Below are positions 45,339 to 57,699 of a stretch of DNA of 64,000 nucleotides, in pieces. Every line of letters begins with the position of its first letter. Positions within the stretch are counted from its first letter, which is position 1. The DNA is from Polytrichum commune (Eukaryota > Streptophyta > Polytrichopsida > Polytrichales > Polytrichaceae): assembly GCA_950295325.1 (NCBI GenBank), contig OX485809.1, positions 28,458,001 to 28,522,000 on the forward strand, in the 5' to 3' direction. Both the position numbers and the translations under genes were made by a program. The notes under the pieces were generated by a model. The model had not been told where the DNA came from, made no database searches, and saw nothing but the letters and a program-made list of their open reading frames with translations.

Positions 45339-48300
45339 ATGGGGACATTGACTTTGCCAGCCTATGTAAATCTACAAGAGGATTGCAAAGATCTTCGGTA
45401 TGCTTTCAAAGGTATGATGCCACCGAACTCAATTCCATATTGCTTGTTATTCCCTCTGGAAACATTTTTATGTGCTTTTTCCATTGTGGAGGTGAGGAAC
45501 CTCTCGCATTCCATTCCTGTGGCTTCAGGTGCAGTTGTAAGAACCTGCAGTAGGAGCTCTTGCAAGAATCTGCAGTAAGAAACTTGAAAAAGGAGCATTG
45601 GGAGTTGAATGCAGTTTGGGGGGATGATATTTCAGGGTTGGGATGTAATGAGAAGAGAGTGATAGAGATTCTTGGACGGAGAACGCAAGCACAGCGGATG
45701 GAAATTGCGCAAGCATACCTAACTGTGTATGGCGAGAGCCTGCACAAACGCCTCAAGACATCCTTCAATGGCAAGCTTGAGGTGAGTTTGGTGCACAGCC
45801 TTGTAACTCCTGTAGGAAGTTACATCACAGCCTGGCATATGGAAATCCAGGTGAATGATCAATTTCTATGATTGCAATCACCAGCTTATAATGGAACAAG
45901 ATTTGGATGGATGTGTAAATCATGCACCAGTAGGAGTAAGAGAGAAAAATATTTCGGTGCCTTTTAAGTCTATTTATGGCTGAGCAGCATTTTGGGCTGT
46001 TTTTGCATGCAAAGAAACTGGTATGGTGTATCAAGACATTATCTTTGTCCTCCATTTCTGCAGCAGTCCATTACTTTCACATCACCCTGTGTTTGAATGT
46101 CATTTTACCACCAAGACAAAGCCTAAGAACTCTGGTTTATTAGACAATGGTGGGTTTACATAGACATTAGCAAAGCTTAAGAAGCCCTTCTGTTGGCACT
46201 CTAATACTGGAGCAAGAATTTTTTCCTCTCTGTTGATTGGTTACCTATATACTGGAGGAAGTTGATGCGATTAGTTCAAATTAATATAAGGCTGGAGATG
46301 TCTTCAATAAACGTTCTCTTCCTGAATACGATAACCTTGATATAATATGCATGCTTCTTATCAAAACTAATAATTCAGCTACAATTTGTTTAATCTTCTT
46401 TCTATTGGCTTTTGTAAATGGTGTCTCGTCAGTAGAACTAAAGATTTATTTTTTCTAAAGTTGATAGTCCCTTGTGAAAACAGGCTCCTGTGCAAATTCA
46501 GATTTATTTGTTGTCTGAATGAGTCTTTTGTCATGTTGGCTTTTACTTATTCAGATGCCTTGTGTTGGGATGGGGTAAAGAAATGTATACTACTGTGGAT
46601 GATGGATGCATCTGAGCGTGATGCTATACTTTTATACGAAGCTATAAAAGTGGGAGGAAAGAAGGGGGACCGTGCCTTGATTGGAATAATGTGCACACGA
46701 ACTGCAGCACAAATATTCCTGATCAAGCAAGCTTACTATACGATGTTCAATCAAACTTTGGAGAATCACATTGATGGGTCTGATGCACATTTCTTGGAGT
46801 TTCAAAATAAGGTAATGTGCTTTTTAAACGTTTTAGCTCCTCTTGGAATGGACAGTCAAGTGGTGGGTTTTGTGCTGTAGGTGAACAACTGTTAAGTGCC
46901 AGCTGGTAAGTAATTGCGCAACTTATTTTACTGATGGTTGGCTACATCTGCTTATGCAAGTATATTCTAAGTCAAATTTCTGACCTGTACTTATGGGTTT
47001 AGCTGGATTGGGTAACATTCTGGATGTTTATATCTGCGCACAGGGTTTTCTTTTTACCTCTCATTTTTTATTCTTTTGTGGCATCACGTTTGCAAACCAA
47101 AAATCCTCTGAGGTCTTCCTACTAAGTGTGATTCATGAACGCCTTTAGGTCAAAATATACTGGAGTTTATTTGTTGGGTGTTGGGAAATGTGGTTGGTGC
47201 CAAGGAGTTGATGAGCATAATACAACTGCGCCCCCAAAAAAACTTGGAAGTAAAAGAATAGCTGCCATCCATTTTTTTTTCATTGTTGGATTAAGAAATA
47301 TAAGGATCAATTATGTACTGCGTGCTATGATCTCATAAGACAATGAGGATATCAGTGACTGGTATTTCACATGCACGAACACTTAATCTTTTCCCACGTG
47401 CCTTTCTTGGAAGTTCTCTACCCCTGACCTTGCGCCCCATCTTTCACGGCAACTTTAAGGGAAACAGCAATTTTCTGAGAGTTTTTAATGAAGCATGGAC
47501 CTGTAGATGCCACAGAAATTTAGAGTCCTCTATACTATGACGTGGTAGAGGTGATAAAGGACAGTTTTTCCCTGAAATTACTGTTGCGCTTTTATTCCTA
47601 AGATCTGACAAATCTGCTTTGCTATGGTGGGTATGGACAGAGCAAATGGGCATTCTGGCGTTCGTCTGAACCTAAGGCAAAGGAATTTCCAAAGAGACCA
47701 TCAAGCATTACTAGGGTATTCTATTTCATTACCCAATTGACTTTTCATGACCCTAGGGTTGTGCAGATGCATGGAGTTTTGGGTATTCAACAAGTTCAAA
47801 GGTGCTGAGAGAGTGTTGTCTGAGAGTTTGGGACAACCTTTAGAATTGATGTGAACACGACTTGCTCAAGCTTGCTATCCGAGAAGTCCATCATTATTGT
47901 GTTTGAATGTCCACATTAATGAGGTCTAGATTAATTCGAAATCCTTGAGTTGCTCTAAGAAGCATTCATCTACCCATGGTGCTGTGATATTTTCTTAAAA
48001 AGTCGGATTTGTTAAATGCTATATGTATGTTGCACTGATTAATTTTGCAGTCTATGGTAACCACCAATTCATTTGTCACTTATTGTAGAAGTGACTGTTG
48101 ATCTTCTGTGGTTGGATTGAAAATTCCTAACATATTACGATTGGGACTTTGCTCAGCTTCTGTTGGCTCTTGTTCGAGGGAGTCGGCCTGAAAGCACTAC
48201 TGTGGACAGACACATCGCACTGAATGATGCACATCAATTAAATAAGGTGTTTTTAGGCAAGTCTGGAAATGAAGAAACGTTGATTCGCATTTTCTGCACC

Positions 48301-49649
48301 CGTAGTCAACAGCAACTGACTGCTACATTGAATTACTATCACCAGCATTATGGCCATGAGTTTGAGAAGGTTGCTCTCTAACTTTCTTCTTTATGTCAAG
48401 AATGTCTGATATAGGTAAAGACTTACAAAGGCAAACACGGTTTTCAGGAGACAATAATCTGGGTGTGGTTATGGTGCCTATATTTAAAGGGATCCCTGTT
48501 CAATTCTATATGTACTTTCTATATTCTAGATTGTGCTTGTCGACATGAATACTTGAAACAATCTTCTTCTGTAGCCAGGAGATTCAGTAGTGTGAAATGT
48601 CTTCACTAACCGTTGATCAACTGCCTATACACTCTATTGAGTATATGATGTGATTCCTGTCTCATGAGAATGTTGCAGCAAAATTATGTATGTAGAGAAT
48701 ATTTGAGCTCTGTACTGAATTTGCATTTATGGTTCCCATGCAGGCACTGAATAAAGCAAAATCTGGAGAGTTTGAACAAGCTCTGCGAGCTGTGGTGCAG
48801 TGTTTTCGTCAACCTGCTAGATTTTATGCCGAGGTATACTTTTTGATTCAAGTAATATGGGTTGCTAAACGTTGAGCATATTTCGCAGGTCGCCGCTGGA
48901 CAAAATCATGGATTTAGCGATTGACTTCCATAACTTAGAGTATCATTGTTGAATCTATCACTTAGCCTCAACCTGGAATTTTATCCAGTGCAATTCCTTG
49001 GGTGATGGATACTTGGGATTGCTTGGTCTGGGTTGCAGTAATATTTGTTCATGTGAAGGGCAGAGGCGAACTTCTGCTTTTATGATATGTTTTTGACCCT
49101 AAATTTATGGGTTTCTTAAGTGTCTGAATACCAAAGGTTTATTAAGATGTCCTACTTTCTGTCTAGGTCCATGTTCTAAGCTCCAAGCAAAGATCTGTGC
49201 ATGCTGATTAGGGGTTGCTTTGCAAATTTTCTGGCTCCCTATGGATCATCACATATAGTTTGTTGTATGATTGTTTTGTGCAGGAACTTTGTGCTGCCTT
49301 AGGAGGGACAGGTACGGATGACGATTCGTTGATCCGGGTGATCACAACACGAGCGGAGGTGGATATGCAAGCAATCAAGTTGGAGTTTTTAAATGAATGC
49401 AAGAAAACACTTGAAGAAATGATTGCAAATGACACGGTGGGATCGTATCGATGTTTTCTTTTAACCCTTGTGGGACCTGGTGATGTGGCCTTTAGCCCGA
49501 GGACGTCAAATAGTTCAGCATCTTTTTACAGCCCTAGATCGAGTGGATCTCGCCAGCAATCACAATCCCAATCCCAAGGTTCACAAAATGGATCCGGGGT
49601 TTCTTATTACAGCCCAAGAACAAGCAGCCAAGGCTCATTTCAGGTGTAG
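45339..49649 (+). CDS. Annexin with a Ser/Gln-rich C-terminal extension, six exons, about 372 residues
   Basis: Annexins bind acidic membrane lipids in a calcium-dependent way. Exons: 45339-45411, 45636-45781, 46581-46811, 48157-48369, 48744-48833, 49284-49649; all junctions keep frame. The start MGTLTLPAYVNLQED and LRYAFKG match plant annexin N-termini. Repeat 1 has GLGCNEKRVIEILGRRTQ and ILLWMMDASERDA; the usual GxGT site reads GLGC, and the conserved plant His after the IL(A/G) motif is Arg. Repeats 2 and 3 have ALIGIMCTRT and TLIRIFCTRS. Repeat 4 keeps a good calcium site, GTGTDDDSLIRVITTRAE with an acidic residue 38-40 downstream. After the usual end (LLTLVG) comes a tail of about 50 residues with SPRTSNSSASFYSPRSSG and YYSPRTSS. 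Weak points are the start of exon 3 (acceptor TAAAG) and donor GTTGCT after exon 4. Confidence 0.9.
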
Positions 49650-50277
49650 TTTATTCCCAGACATAATCTCGCTTGCCTTTTGCCTCTTTTCTCCTCATCA
49701 ACAGGTGTTGAGCTTTGGTTTTGCTACATATGATGAAACTTAGTTGAAGTGACCAATATTGAATTGGTTCTATCTGGGCAAGCTCAGATTGAGCTCATAT
49801 TACTCCATTGTACAGAGGGAGTTTCCACCCAGAGATGTACATTGTTTGCCTGTTCAAGTCGAAGTTAAACTTGATGCTACAGAGAGTGATTGCAGCCTTG
49901 TGGTTTACCCTCAGATTACATATTGTAGTTCAGGATACGGAGTAGCCAAAGTGTAGAGTCAATCAGGGCGCTTCATTCAGTTGTCTACCTAACGAACATT
50001 CAATATGGTCATGGAATGAATATCTTCAGTTTTCTGGCCAGACTGATATGTAGATTAAGTCGAGTTGCTTGAGAATGCAAAGATGTAGTTCTGTTCAGCT
50101 TTTCTGCCAAGCATTTGACGAATTCAATACAGTGCAGTTCAATGTCTCAGAAGGTTATGTTATGCTGTCTCTGGATTCTGATATGTTCTGTTTCAGGTGT
50201 GTTTGCTGTAGAATGTGCTGAATATCAATTGCTACAGTAGGGTGAGAATTGTGGAAATACCTTCATTGCAGGAAATT

Positions 50278-50283
50278 AATAAA
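50278..50283 (+). promoter_or_regulatory. AATAAA polyadenylation-like signal downstream of annexin
   Basis: The hexamer lies 629 bases after the annexin stop, in A/T-rich DNA. Plant signals are degenerate, so this is only a candidate. Confidence 0.35.
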
Positions 50284-50289
50284 TACAAG

Positions 50290-51285
50290 TGGCTCATGAA
50301 CTTTAAGGTATGGAAATATAATTGTCCAGAAGGATCAAAATAACAAATGATGTAATTACACTAAGCTGTACTCATGATCTGTCGGGGACTTTCTCAAGAT
50401 TATTCCCCTTGGGCCTTGAATTTCCTTGCTTCTTAAATACTTGTAATGGAATATAATTTGGTGGATGCTGAAGATCAAAAAGTTAAGATAACATTGTTGT
50501 GGCCAAGGATGGTAAGCCAGTCAAAAAGCCTGTTACTAACTACCAAATGTGTTTGGCTTATGTCTACGTTGTGCTCATTTACATGTTCCCAGCAATCTGA
50601 TGGTATCTGGTCGCCTTCTTGACAATATATATGGAATGCAATTTCGTGGATGCCAAACACCACAGAGATCGTACTGTAGTGGCCAAATACAACAACAAAG
50701 TGATCAGAAGATAGCTCACAAGAGACTGCAATATCTCAGGCTTTTATTGAAGGTACTAAATTTTGATAAATTATCTGGTAGTTGGCCTTGCCCGAACAAC
50801 ATTCATAATCACCCAACCACAAATTGTGATACGACATGACAGGACACCAGCTTAAAGGAAAAAAAGCAGAAAGGAAACACTGAATTGGTTGAAAACATTG
50901 GAACTCATCATAACCCAAATGTGCTTAGGTCTGCTGTCACAATTGAAATTAGTTTGTGGGTTTCACTTGATGAGTGATAGAAACACAGGTTGTCTAGGGC
51001 ATGCAACCATATTGTGGGCATTTCCAAGTCCAGGGGCAGTTTTGGCTCATCCAGTTTGCAATTTTGAATCAGAAATTATATCATTCCAAGTTTTTTAAAG
51101 TAGAGTTGAGATGCAATGGTTATACAAGGTGAGGTTTCTCTTTCTCTTAGATGATCACATTGGCCCTTTTAAATACATTGCTAACCATTGAGCCTAGTAT
51201 GATGCCTGTATTTTGAGCACATAATCATCATGACAAGTATCTTTTTGGTGTTTTTTTTTGGAAGCCTTGTCGTATACCATTCAAC
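50290..51285. other. Intergenic; no gene recognised
   Basis: Short ORFs (50549-50839, 50889-51098) have no recognisable motif. No repeat ends were noticed. Confidence 0.45.
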
Positions 51286-51289
51286 TATA

Positions 51290-52640
51290 GGTGTTCAATT
51301 AAGGAAAATGACCACATACTATAAGGACCACATAACTTATAGCAAAAGTCTTTGGACAGGACACCTTGTTCTACAAAATGAACTTGTAATCTTACGGAAG
51401 TTATCATAAAATTTTAAGAAATTTAACATAAGATCACATAGTTGCAACAAACATGTAGCACACCATTCATAACCAAGTATATCAATCAAAAAATTAACCA
51501 AAAATGAAACACATGATATGGGTGTATGATTCTTTATGCAAAAAGTGAAGTTGTCCTTAATTTACTATAGAAATAGAACCTTGAGCTTCAAAATCAATTT
51601 GATAGCTAGAAGGTACAACCACAAAGCCCTTATAATCACTACCACCGTGTATAGCCTCCTTTTGCTTTATAAATGCCATCTGCTCTTTCAGGCATAGACA
51701 TGATCAACTTTCTCACAATATCAACCTCAATACCATACCAAATTTCCTATAGTTTCTCCCACAAATCCTTTTTGTTAGTGGGTTTCTTCTCAAACATTTT
51801 CATACGACGATCTACTTCATTCCAAAGGTGTTCTATAGGATTTAGGTTAGACGATTGAGCCAGATGCTAGATGAGTTGAAAAATCTGTGCTAGAAACCAA
51901 CCTGTAACATACTTAGAAGAAGTATGTTTGGGTTCATTGTCATGTTGGGAAATGACATTCTCCTCTCCTAAATCATGCATGTGTATAGTGTTCATAAGCT
52001 CCATCTCCAAAACTTTACGATAAACATATTTGTCCATCTTCCTTCCAACTCATGCATCCCCAAACCATAATACTCCCCCCCCCCTCCGAATTTGATAGTA
52101 GGTTGCACATGTCGGTCGAAAAGACACTCTCCACTCCTCTAGCAATATTGCCGCCCATCTGAGCCAAACAAATTGAATTTTAACTCATATGAAAAAACCC
52201 CATAACTCCAGTCCAACCAAGTTGCACGCCTGCACTTCTTTGCCCATGAATATTAACACGCCATGTGCTTTTTGGTCAATAATGGCTTCTTAGTCTTCAC
52301 ATGTGCTTTCAATCCTTGCCTCCGAAGACTCCTTCTAACCATATCATTACTCAAATCTAGTCATTGAGATCGCATTTCTCTACCCACTGCTACAGTTGTA
52401 ACATTAGATGGATCAAGTAATAACCTTACAACATGTTCATCAAGAATTCGAGGTCTTCCATCTAATGTGCATCTTTCAAATCACCTCTCATAGTGAACCT
52501 TTGCACTACATCATGGCAGGTGCTTCGAGAGATCCCTAACACTATTGAAATTTCAGAGTATGAATTCCCTCCCTCATGCATATGAAGAACCAACTTTCAC
52601 TCATCAGGAGACCTTCTTTGTAATGTAACTAGAATTATTA
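51290..52640 (-). pseudogene. Tc1/mariner-superfamily transposase remnant (Tc1-like)
   Basis: On the minus strand, across several frames, the Tc1 domains appear in order. There is an HTH-like SMVLGISRSTCHDVVQRF near 52.55 kb. A linker LKAHVKTKKPLLTKKH lies near 52.29 kb and LKFNLFGSDGR near 52.17 kb, where the SDES Asp is changed. QPTIKFGGG is near 52.1 kb. The second catalytic block QHDNEPKHTS is near 51.95 kb. The third block SSNLNPIEHLWNEVDRRM is near 51.85 kb, about 35 residues later, as in DD34E elements. NKKDLWEKL, then VRKLIMSMPERADGI and KAKGGYTR end it near 51.65 kb. AAAAGTCTTTGGACAGGACA at 51344 resembles the Tc1 terminal repeat. Stops and shifts show it is dead. Confidence 0.85.
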
Positions 52641-52684
52641 AGGAATATTCTAACTACATGTGCCAGTGTGTAAGCAGAGAAAGA

Positions 52685-53090
52685 TGAGAGCTAGACAACT
52701 CTCAGTTGAAGATGAATGGATAGGAGTAAGACAACTCCAGATTGACAACATGAGCACTGGAGTTAGACAGCTCCGCATTTAGTGCATTGGAATTTGACTA
52801 TTCCAATTGAGAACATGTGCACGTGAGTTAGACAACTCTCGATGAGGTGCACGGAGTTAGACCACTCCATATTTGGAAAGATGAATGTTATTCATTGGAG
52901 TTAGACAACTCTCAATGAATAGATAAAGCTAGTTGGAATTAGACAGTTCCAACTAGAAGATTGAATGAATGAATTAGTTGGAATTAGACAGTTCCAACTA
53001 AAAGAATGAATGGATGAACTAGTTGGAATTAGACAGTTCCAACTAGAAGATGGAATGGATAAACTAAGATGGAGTTAGACAGTTCCAACT
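52685..53090. repeat. Array of eleven hairpins with constant loop and covarying stems
   Basis: A TTAGACA-type loop occurs eleven times, each flanked by inverse-complementary arms that differ between units. Examples: TGAGAG/CTCTCA (52685-52704), GGAGT/ACTCC (52723-52738), ATTGGAAT/ATTCCAAT (52786-52807), ATTCATTG/CAATGAAT with AGTT/AACT inside (52890-52920), CTAGTTGGAA/TTCCAACTAG (52929-52956 and 53019-53046) and TTAGTTGGAA/TTCCAACTAA (52974-53001). The last four units are spaced exactly 45 bp; earlier ones 30-44 bp. Carrier element unknown. Confidence 0.9.
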
Positions 53091-53091
53091 T

Positions 53092-55860
53092 GAAGAAGGT
53101 TTGAGAAGAGCCAAAAATAGAACATAGATTCATAGTAGAACTACCAAAGAGAGCTATGAATATAATACTTTTACTATATGAAAAGATAGAAAGTAAAAGT
53201 AGTGCCTTTGGCATAAGAGGAAGCTCGGGGGAGGAGAGATGGGCTTTTGTTGTTAGCTCTCTCTCCTATGGTCGGGTGGTAGAGCTTCTTTGACCAAACC
53301 TTATTTGGTCTTGGATTGTACTTAGTGGTCTCACAAAGAAATAAATTATATTTTCTTCAATTCCTTACTCTGAGAGATTGTTGTTGTGAAACCAATTGCC
53401 AACCGGCGAGAGGTGTGTAACATTCTGGGAACCATAGCTAATGAGTTTTAATCTCTCTCAAGCTCTCTGAATTTCTAAATGTAGGAAGTCTCAATATGTA
53501 GATGTTCTTTGTTGAGATTTTTTGGATGCACAAATTCTGTGCATATTGAACGAGACACCCCTGGATGACACATTCCAATTGCTTCACTTGTGGGTGGCTC
53601 AATTTCAACACCCATACACTCTCTTGACTTGCATCTGTCTCTAATATCATAATTAGCTGAAAAAATTAGCTCCTCTACACCAAAGTCAACAATTGTCAAC
53701 ACTGATTCCGGATTGCTTGTACTGTCCAAAGGCTTTTGCTAACCACTGTAGATTTAACTTGTCCATTTGGATCTAAGATCTTGTAGACTTGAGAGTCTAT
53801 GGGCCATGTGTAAAGGGACCAACTTGTGGCTATGGCCGCTTTGTCCCAATGAGAACAACGTCTGGAAGCAACAAAAAAACACCCAAGCATGAGACAAAGC
53901 TATGAGAAGCTCACACATGACCAGGAGAGGAGATCCAACACAACACTTGACACCATGCACTACCCAACTCTTTGAACACATATCTATAGGCAACACCTAG
54001 ATCCCAAATCTTGCACATGCACCCAACAAACACAATGCAAATAGTTGCACGCCATCACAAGCAAAACTACTCATAATACGATTCAACTCCCACATTAGAA
54101 CGATGTAATCTTGATACAAAGAAGGATCAACAACACAATGCCAAAAGCGCATGGAAATGACCCTAGGGCAAAAGCCCAGAGCGCAACATCAAATGGATCA
54201 CGTACACTCACATCCTCCTAGCCGCAACTATCATTGCCTCATTATAGAATACACCCACAAAGCAACCCCACAAACAACCTCCACCATACTAAGCATCTAC
54301 TTGCCCATAAAGCCTTGCCACACTCTACCATGCATTCAATGTATTACAACCCCCTAAAGGACATATGCCACCCAAACACCTACTCACCCACAAAGTTTCA
54401 TCAAGCCACTCCCTCAACAAGCCTTGCATTCACAAGGAAAATCCACAAGATCTACCCATAAAGCAACTCCACACCATAGAGTTCCTCAATCCCTCTCCTC
54501 CACAAAATCTAACTACTTTCCTCAATAGATCTACAATACTATCACCACCACATTAGGCTACCACACAAACACCAACACCTCTTGCACAACCCAAACATCA
54601 CCCCGTATTGGCATCATTGCGAGCACCAACACCACCTTCACTCTTAGCCCCACACTCATTAATACCACCACCATTTGTCAAAATCCTCCACCCTCATCAA
54701 CCCCAAAATTCACTACCCTAAACGCAACATACAACAACCCCTACACCCAGAAAGTGACTTCCTCAAAGCAAAATCCTACATACATCACCAACTTAAACCC
54801 TAGCAAAATCCATAAAGACTAACGTCTAATCTACTGTGGCCTCCCATATGAGCATGCCCTCATGATGCAATTGCATCCACAAGCAACCAACCTCCCTGTA
54901 ACCCACAACCCACTTGGCATAGAAATGACGATAACCTTTTGCATCTACAGAGGTGTGCAACCTAATGCCCGCCAACTTTAACATTTGCATAGTGGATATA
55001 ACCCTATCCTATTGTTACATGACACTTGGTATGGATGACTCCTTTTTTGAAGCGGGAAGAAAAATATTGGACTTGGGTCCTTTGATCACGGATGGACCTT
55101 GCATGAACAATCAATATGTGCACTAAAACACCTGAAAAATACCACCAAAAGAAATAAAGAAACTCATGAAACAATTACATCAAATAGCCATAATATACCT
55201 CACATAGCAAAAAAAAACTTGATAATATACAAACCCATGTAGTCCCGCCCTCTTAGAGACCACCTCTTCCCTCCCTCCTCCCTATTTTGTTTCTTACACA
55301 AACCAAGTCAATAAAGCCCACTCTCCAAAAGGATGGATATGCCTTGACATGCCATAAGTATGTATAAATCTGTTTTTTTTTTTATAAACTTCTCGTATAT
55401 AGATGGTTTGCTTTCATAGTGACCCATGCATGTCAATTAGGTTTTTGATGAAGAGTCCACCCCCTGTGAAGTTGGAAGGGCAATACTCTAAAGAATGCAA
55501 ATAATCACCTAGGCAACTAATAAGCCTAATGTCAACTAGGACTTTTTTTAAAGTAATCTAAAGTAAAACATGTTTTTAAGCTTGACTCATTACATTTTAA
55601 ATATTAAATGATTATAGTAGTCAATTGCAGGGTATTAGTAACCAATGATAGGGTAGCAATCATCGGTTGGGTTGAGATAGTTAGCAGTTGGGTCGATGGC
55701 ATGGTCGCAACAATCAGTGGCAACATATCAGCATGCAACGGCAACTTAAAAACAATGACAATGTATTTGTGGGCCTGTAGTTAGAAGGAGGGGGGGAGGG
55801 CAAACCAACCCATACACTAGTTCCTTGTTGGATGATTGCAGCCTTGCCTCCAAGGAACCA
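53092..55860. other. Repeat-like intergenic DNA; no gene recognised
   Basis: 53100-53420 resembles an LTR or leader by composition but has no demonstrable ends. Minus-strand ORFs at 53438-53996 are unrecognised. From 54150 to about 54860 the plus strand is strongly enriched in A and C, as in the LINE at 41.3 kb, but no RT motif was found there. Confidence 0.4.
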
Positions 55861-55868
55861 GTGTACGG

Positions 55869-57327
55869 TAATGAACGGGTAGTGCCGGCAGTTAGTTACA
55901 AGCTAGCCGGTTGATTTTGAGAATTTCCGAATGCAATTGGAAAGTTTAGGAAGGGGTTCCGGAAGAAAATCAAGGTTTACGGAAATGGGCCGATTAGAAA
56001 GAAAAAAAATGCCGACATTAAGGCAAGTTGCCCTAGAGTATCCACGGCAAATTACCGATTGAAAATTTATTTTCACGGCGGGCAACCGACCAAATATATA
56101 TATTTTAGGTAATTTTTTCAATACTATGCATAGTTGGAGACTATGCCTTGTTGGCTTGTGGTTTAGGGTTACTTGCTTCCCGCCACAACTTCCATTCCGC
56201 AGTGGTGGAGCTTGCATTTTCGTTTGCATTATGAGTTTTTGAGTTCTAGAATTGCTGGATTGTTGAGTGACGATAGCTTCAAGAGGTTTTTGTTGTTGTT
56301 GCTCTGCAAAACTGTGAGGTACTGTACTTACAGTGAGACAAAAATATTGTTTGAGGGAGTGTCGGCAGTGCACAACACTCGTCCACTTCATCGCATCTCG
56401 TGTTATCACACTCGTCCACTTCGTCGCATCTCCCAAGCTTCAGGTAACTTGCCATTTTGCAGTTTATCACACTTGTGTGGACATCTTGTGAGATCACTTG
56501 TTTGAGGGAGTGCCGGGTAGTGCCGTGTAATGCCGGCAGTTACAAGCTAGGAGGAGGAAGGATTAAGTGCACACAGTTCCCATAACCATTGTTCATTCCA
56601 TTTCAAGTACCCTTATAGGAGGAAAAAGACGGAGAAGGAGAATCTCGATGCGTAGGTTGGGTAGTAAGAATCTCAATGCAATGTTGTGAATTGCCTTGGA
56701 AGGGCCAAATGAGGAGGTAGATGATATAATTGGTGACGCTATCCCACTTTGGAAGAAGGACAGTAAGTACCGTTTTTTGTATGCTAATCCCTCTTCTTAT
56801 TTGAATTCTCCTAATACATTGAGTGTGAGTGATGTGTCTTGTTCGTTTGGGGCAATTGATACTAACAGCAATGGTACGCAAATTTTGTGATTTTTCAATA
56901 CTAACTAGCCTCCGGATAATACTTGGACCCTTTTGTGGTGCTTGTATTTTGCGAAGGCTAAATCCTTAGCCCTAATATGGTAGGGGTTTTGCCAGGTTCA
57001 ACTCCTACTAAGGATACTATTTAGACGAAAAAAATGGAGAGTGAATGCCCATATTATTTAATCCTAAACACTTGAAAAAGAATAAAAAATGACAATGACA
57101 CATCCACCACCAAAATATAAAACCGGCCCCACTTTAGACGTTTCGGAAATTGCATAAATGAAAAAACAAATGTCGGCTAATTGCCTAAATACATTAGGAA
57201 ATGGGGGCTATCAACCAATAAATTTTGCACTCTCTAGGCCCACTTCCGGGTAAAAATTGGAAAATCCGAGCCACCTCCAGAAAGCTCCGCAATTAGCCGT
57301 TTTCTCTACAGAACTCCCCGGACTCTG
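55869..57327. mobile_element. Larger hAT-like relative, 1.46 kb, with perfect 8 bp duplication
   Basis: The octamer GTGTACGG flanks it at 55861-55868 and 57328-57335. Ends TAATGAACGGGTAGTGCC and the inverse of GAACTCCCCGGACTCTG are related to each other and to the 660 bp elements. The right half shares blocks such as GCCAGGTTCAACTCCTACTAAGGATA and AATTAGCC with them. ORFs inside (for example 56173-56505) do not resemble a hAT transposase. Confidence 0.75.
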
Positions 57328-57549
57328 GTGTACGGGTTGCTTCGCCCCAGCCTTAGAAGGAATATGAACATTAGAGGTAGGTAGTTAGGGTGAGTTGGTA
57401 GGAAGGAGCATCGAGGGAGGCCCCTAATTAGAGTCCACAAGGTTGCAAGCGGAGAGTGGAAGGTCGCTAATTCGGCCAAAGGGTTCAACTCTCGAGAAGC
57501 TAATGGAAATCCACAAATTAAACATTGGAAAAGCCAATGCAAAGCCGCA

Positions 57550-57694
57550 CATAACATTATTCAGATCCATAACAGTGTTTTGTGGGACTGACAATATTTT
57601 GCAAAATATTCCCCACATTCAATCTGAATGTGGGGAGTATTCTATAAAATATTGGCAGTCCCACAAAACAATGTTATGGATCAGAATTATATTA
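57550..57694. repeat. Near-perfect 145 bp hairpin
   Basis: Arms of about 70 bp meet at CATTCAATCTGAATG (centre near 57622). Matching blocks include CCCCACATTCA / TGAATGTGGGG, TTTTGTGGGACTG / CAGTCCCACAAAA and GATCCATAACA / TGTTATGGATC, with a few mismatches. It may be a small MITE or a small-RNA precursor. Confidence 0.85.
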
Positions 57695-57699
57695 TGCAA

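Noticed and set aside
52685..53090. CRISPR-like array
   Set aside because: Eukaryotic context, repeats are hairpins with variable stems and spacers of similar rather than unique sequence, and no cas genes.
53475..53729. Retroviral-type RNase H suggested by ETDAS in one frame near 53.64 kb
   Set aside because: The motif is isolated; surrounding residues do not fit RNase H in any frame.
56173..56505. hAT transposase inside the 1.46 kb element
   Set aside because: The ORF has no RNase-H-like or dimerisation motifs of hAT transposases.
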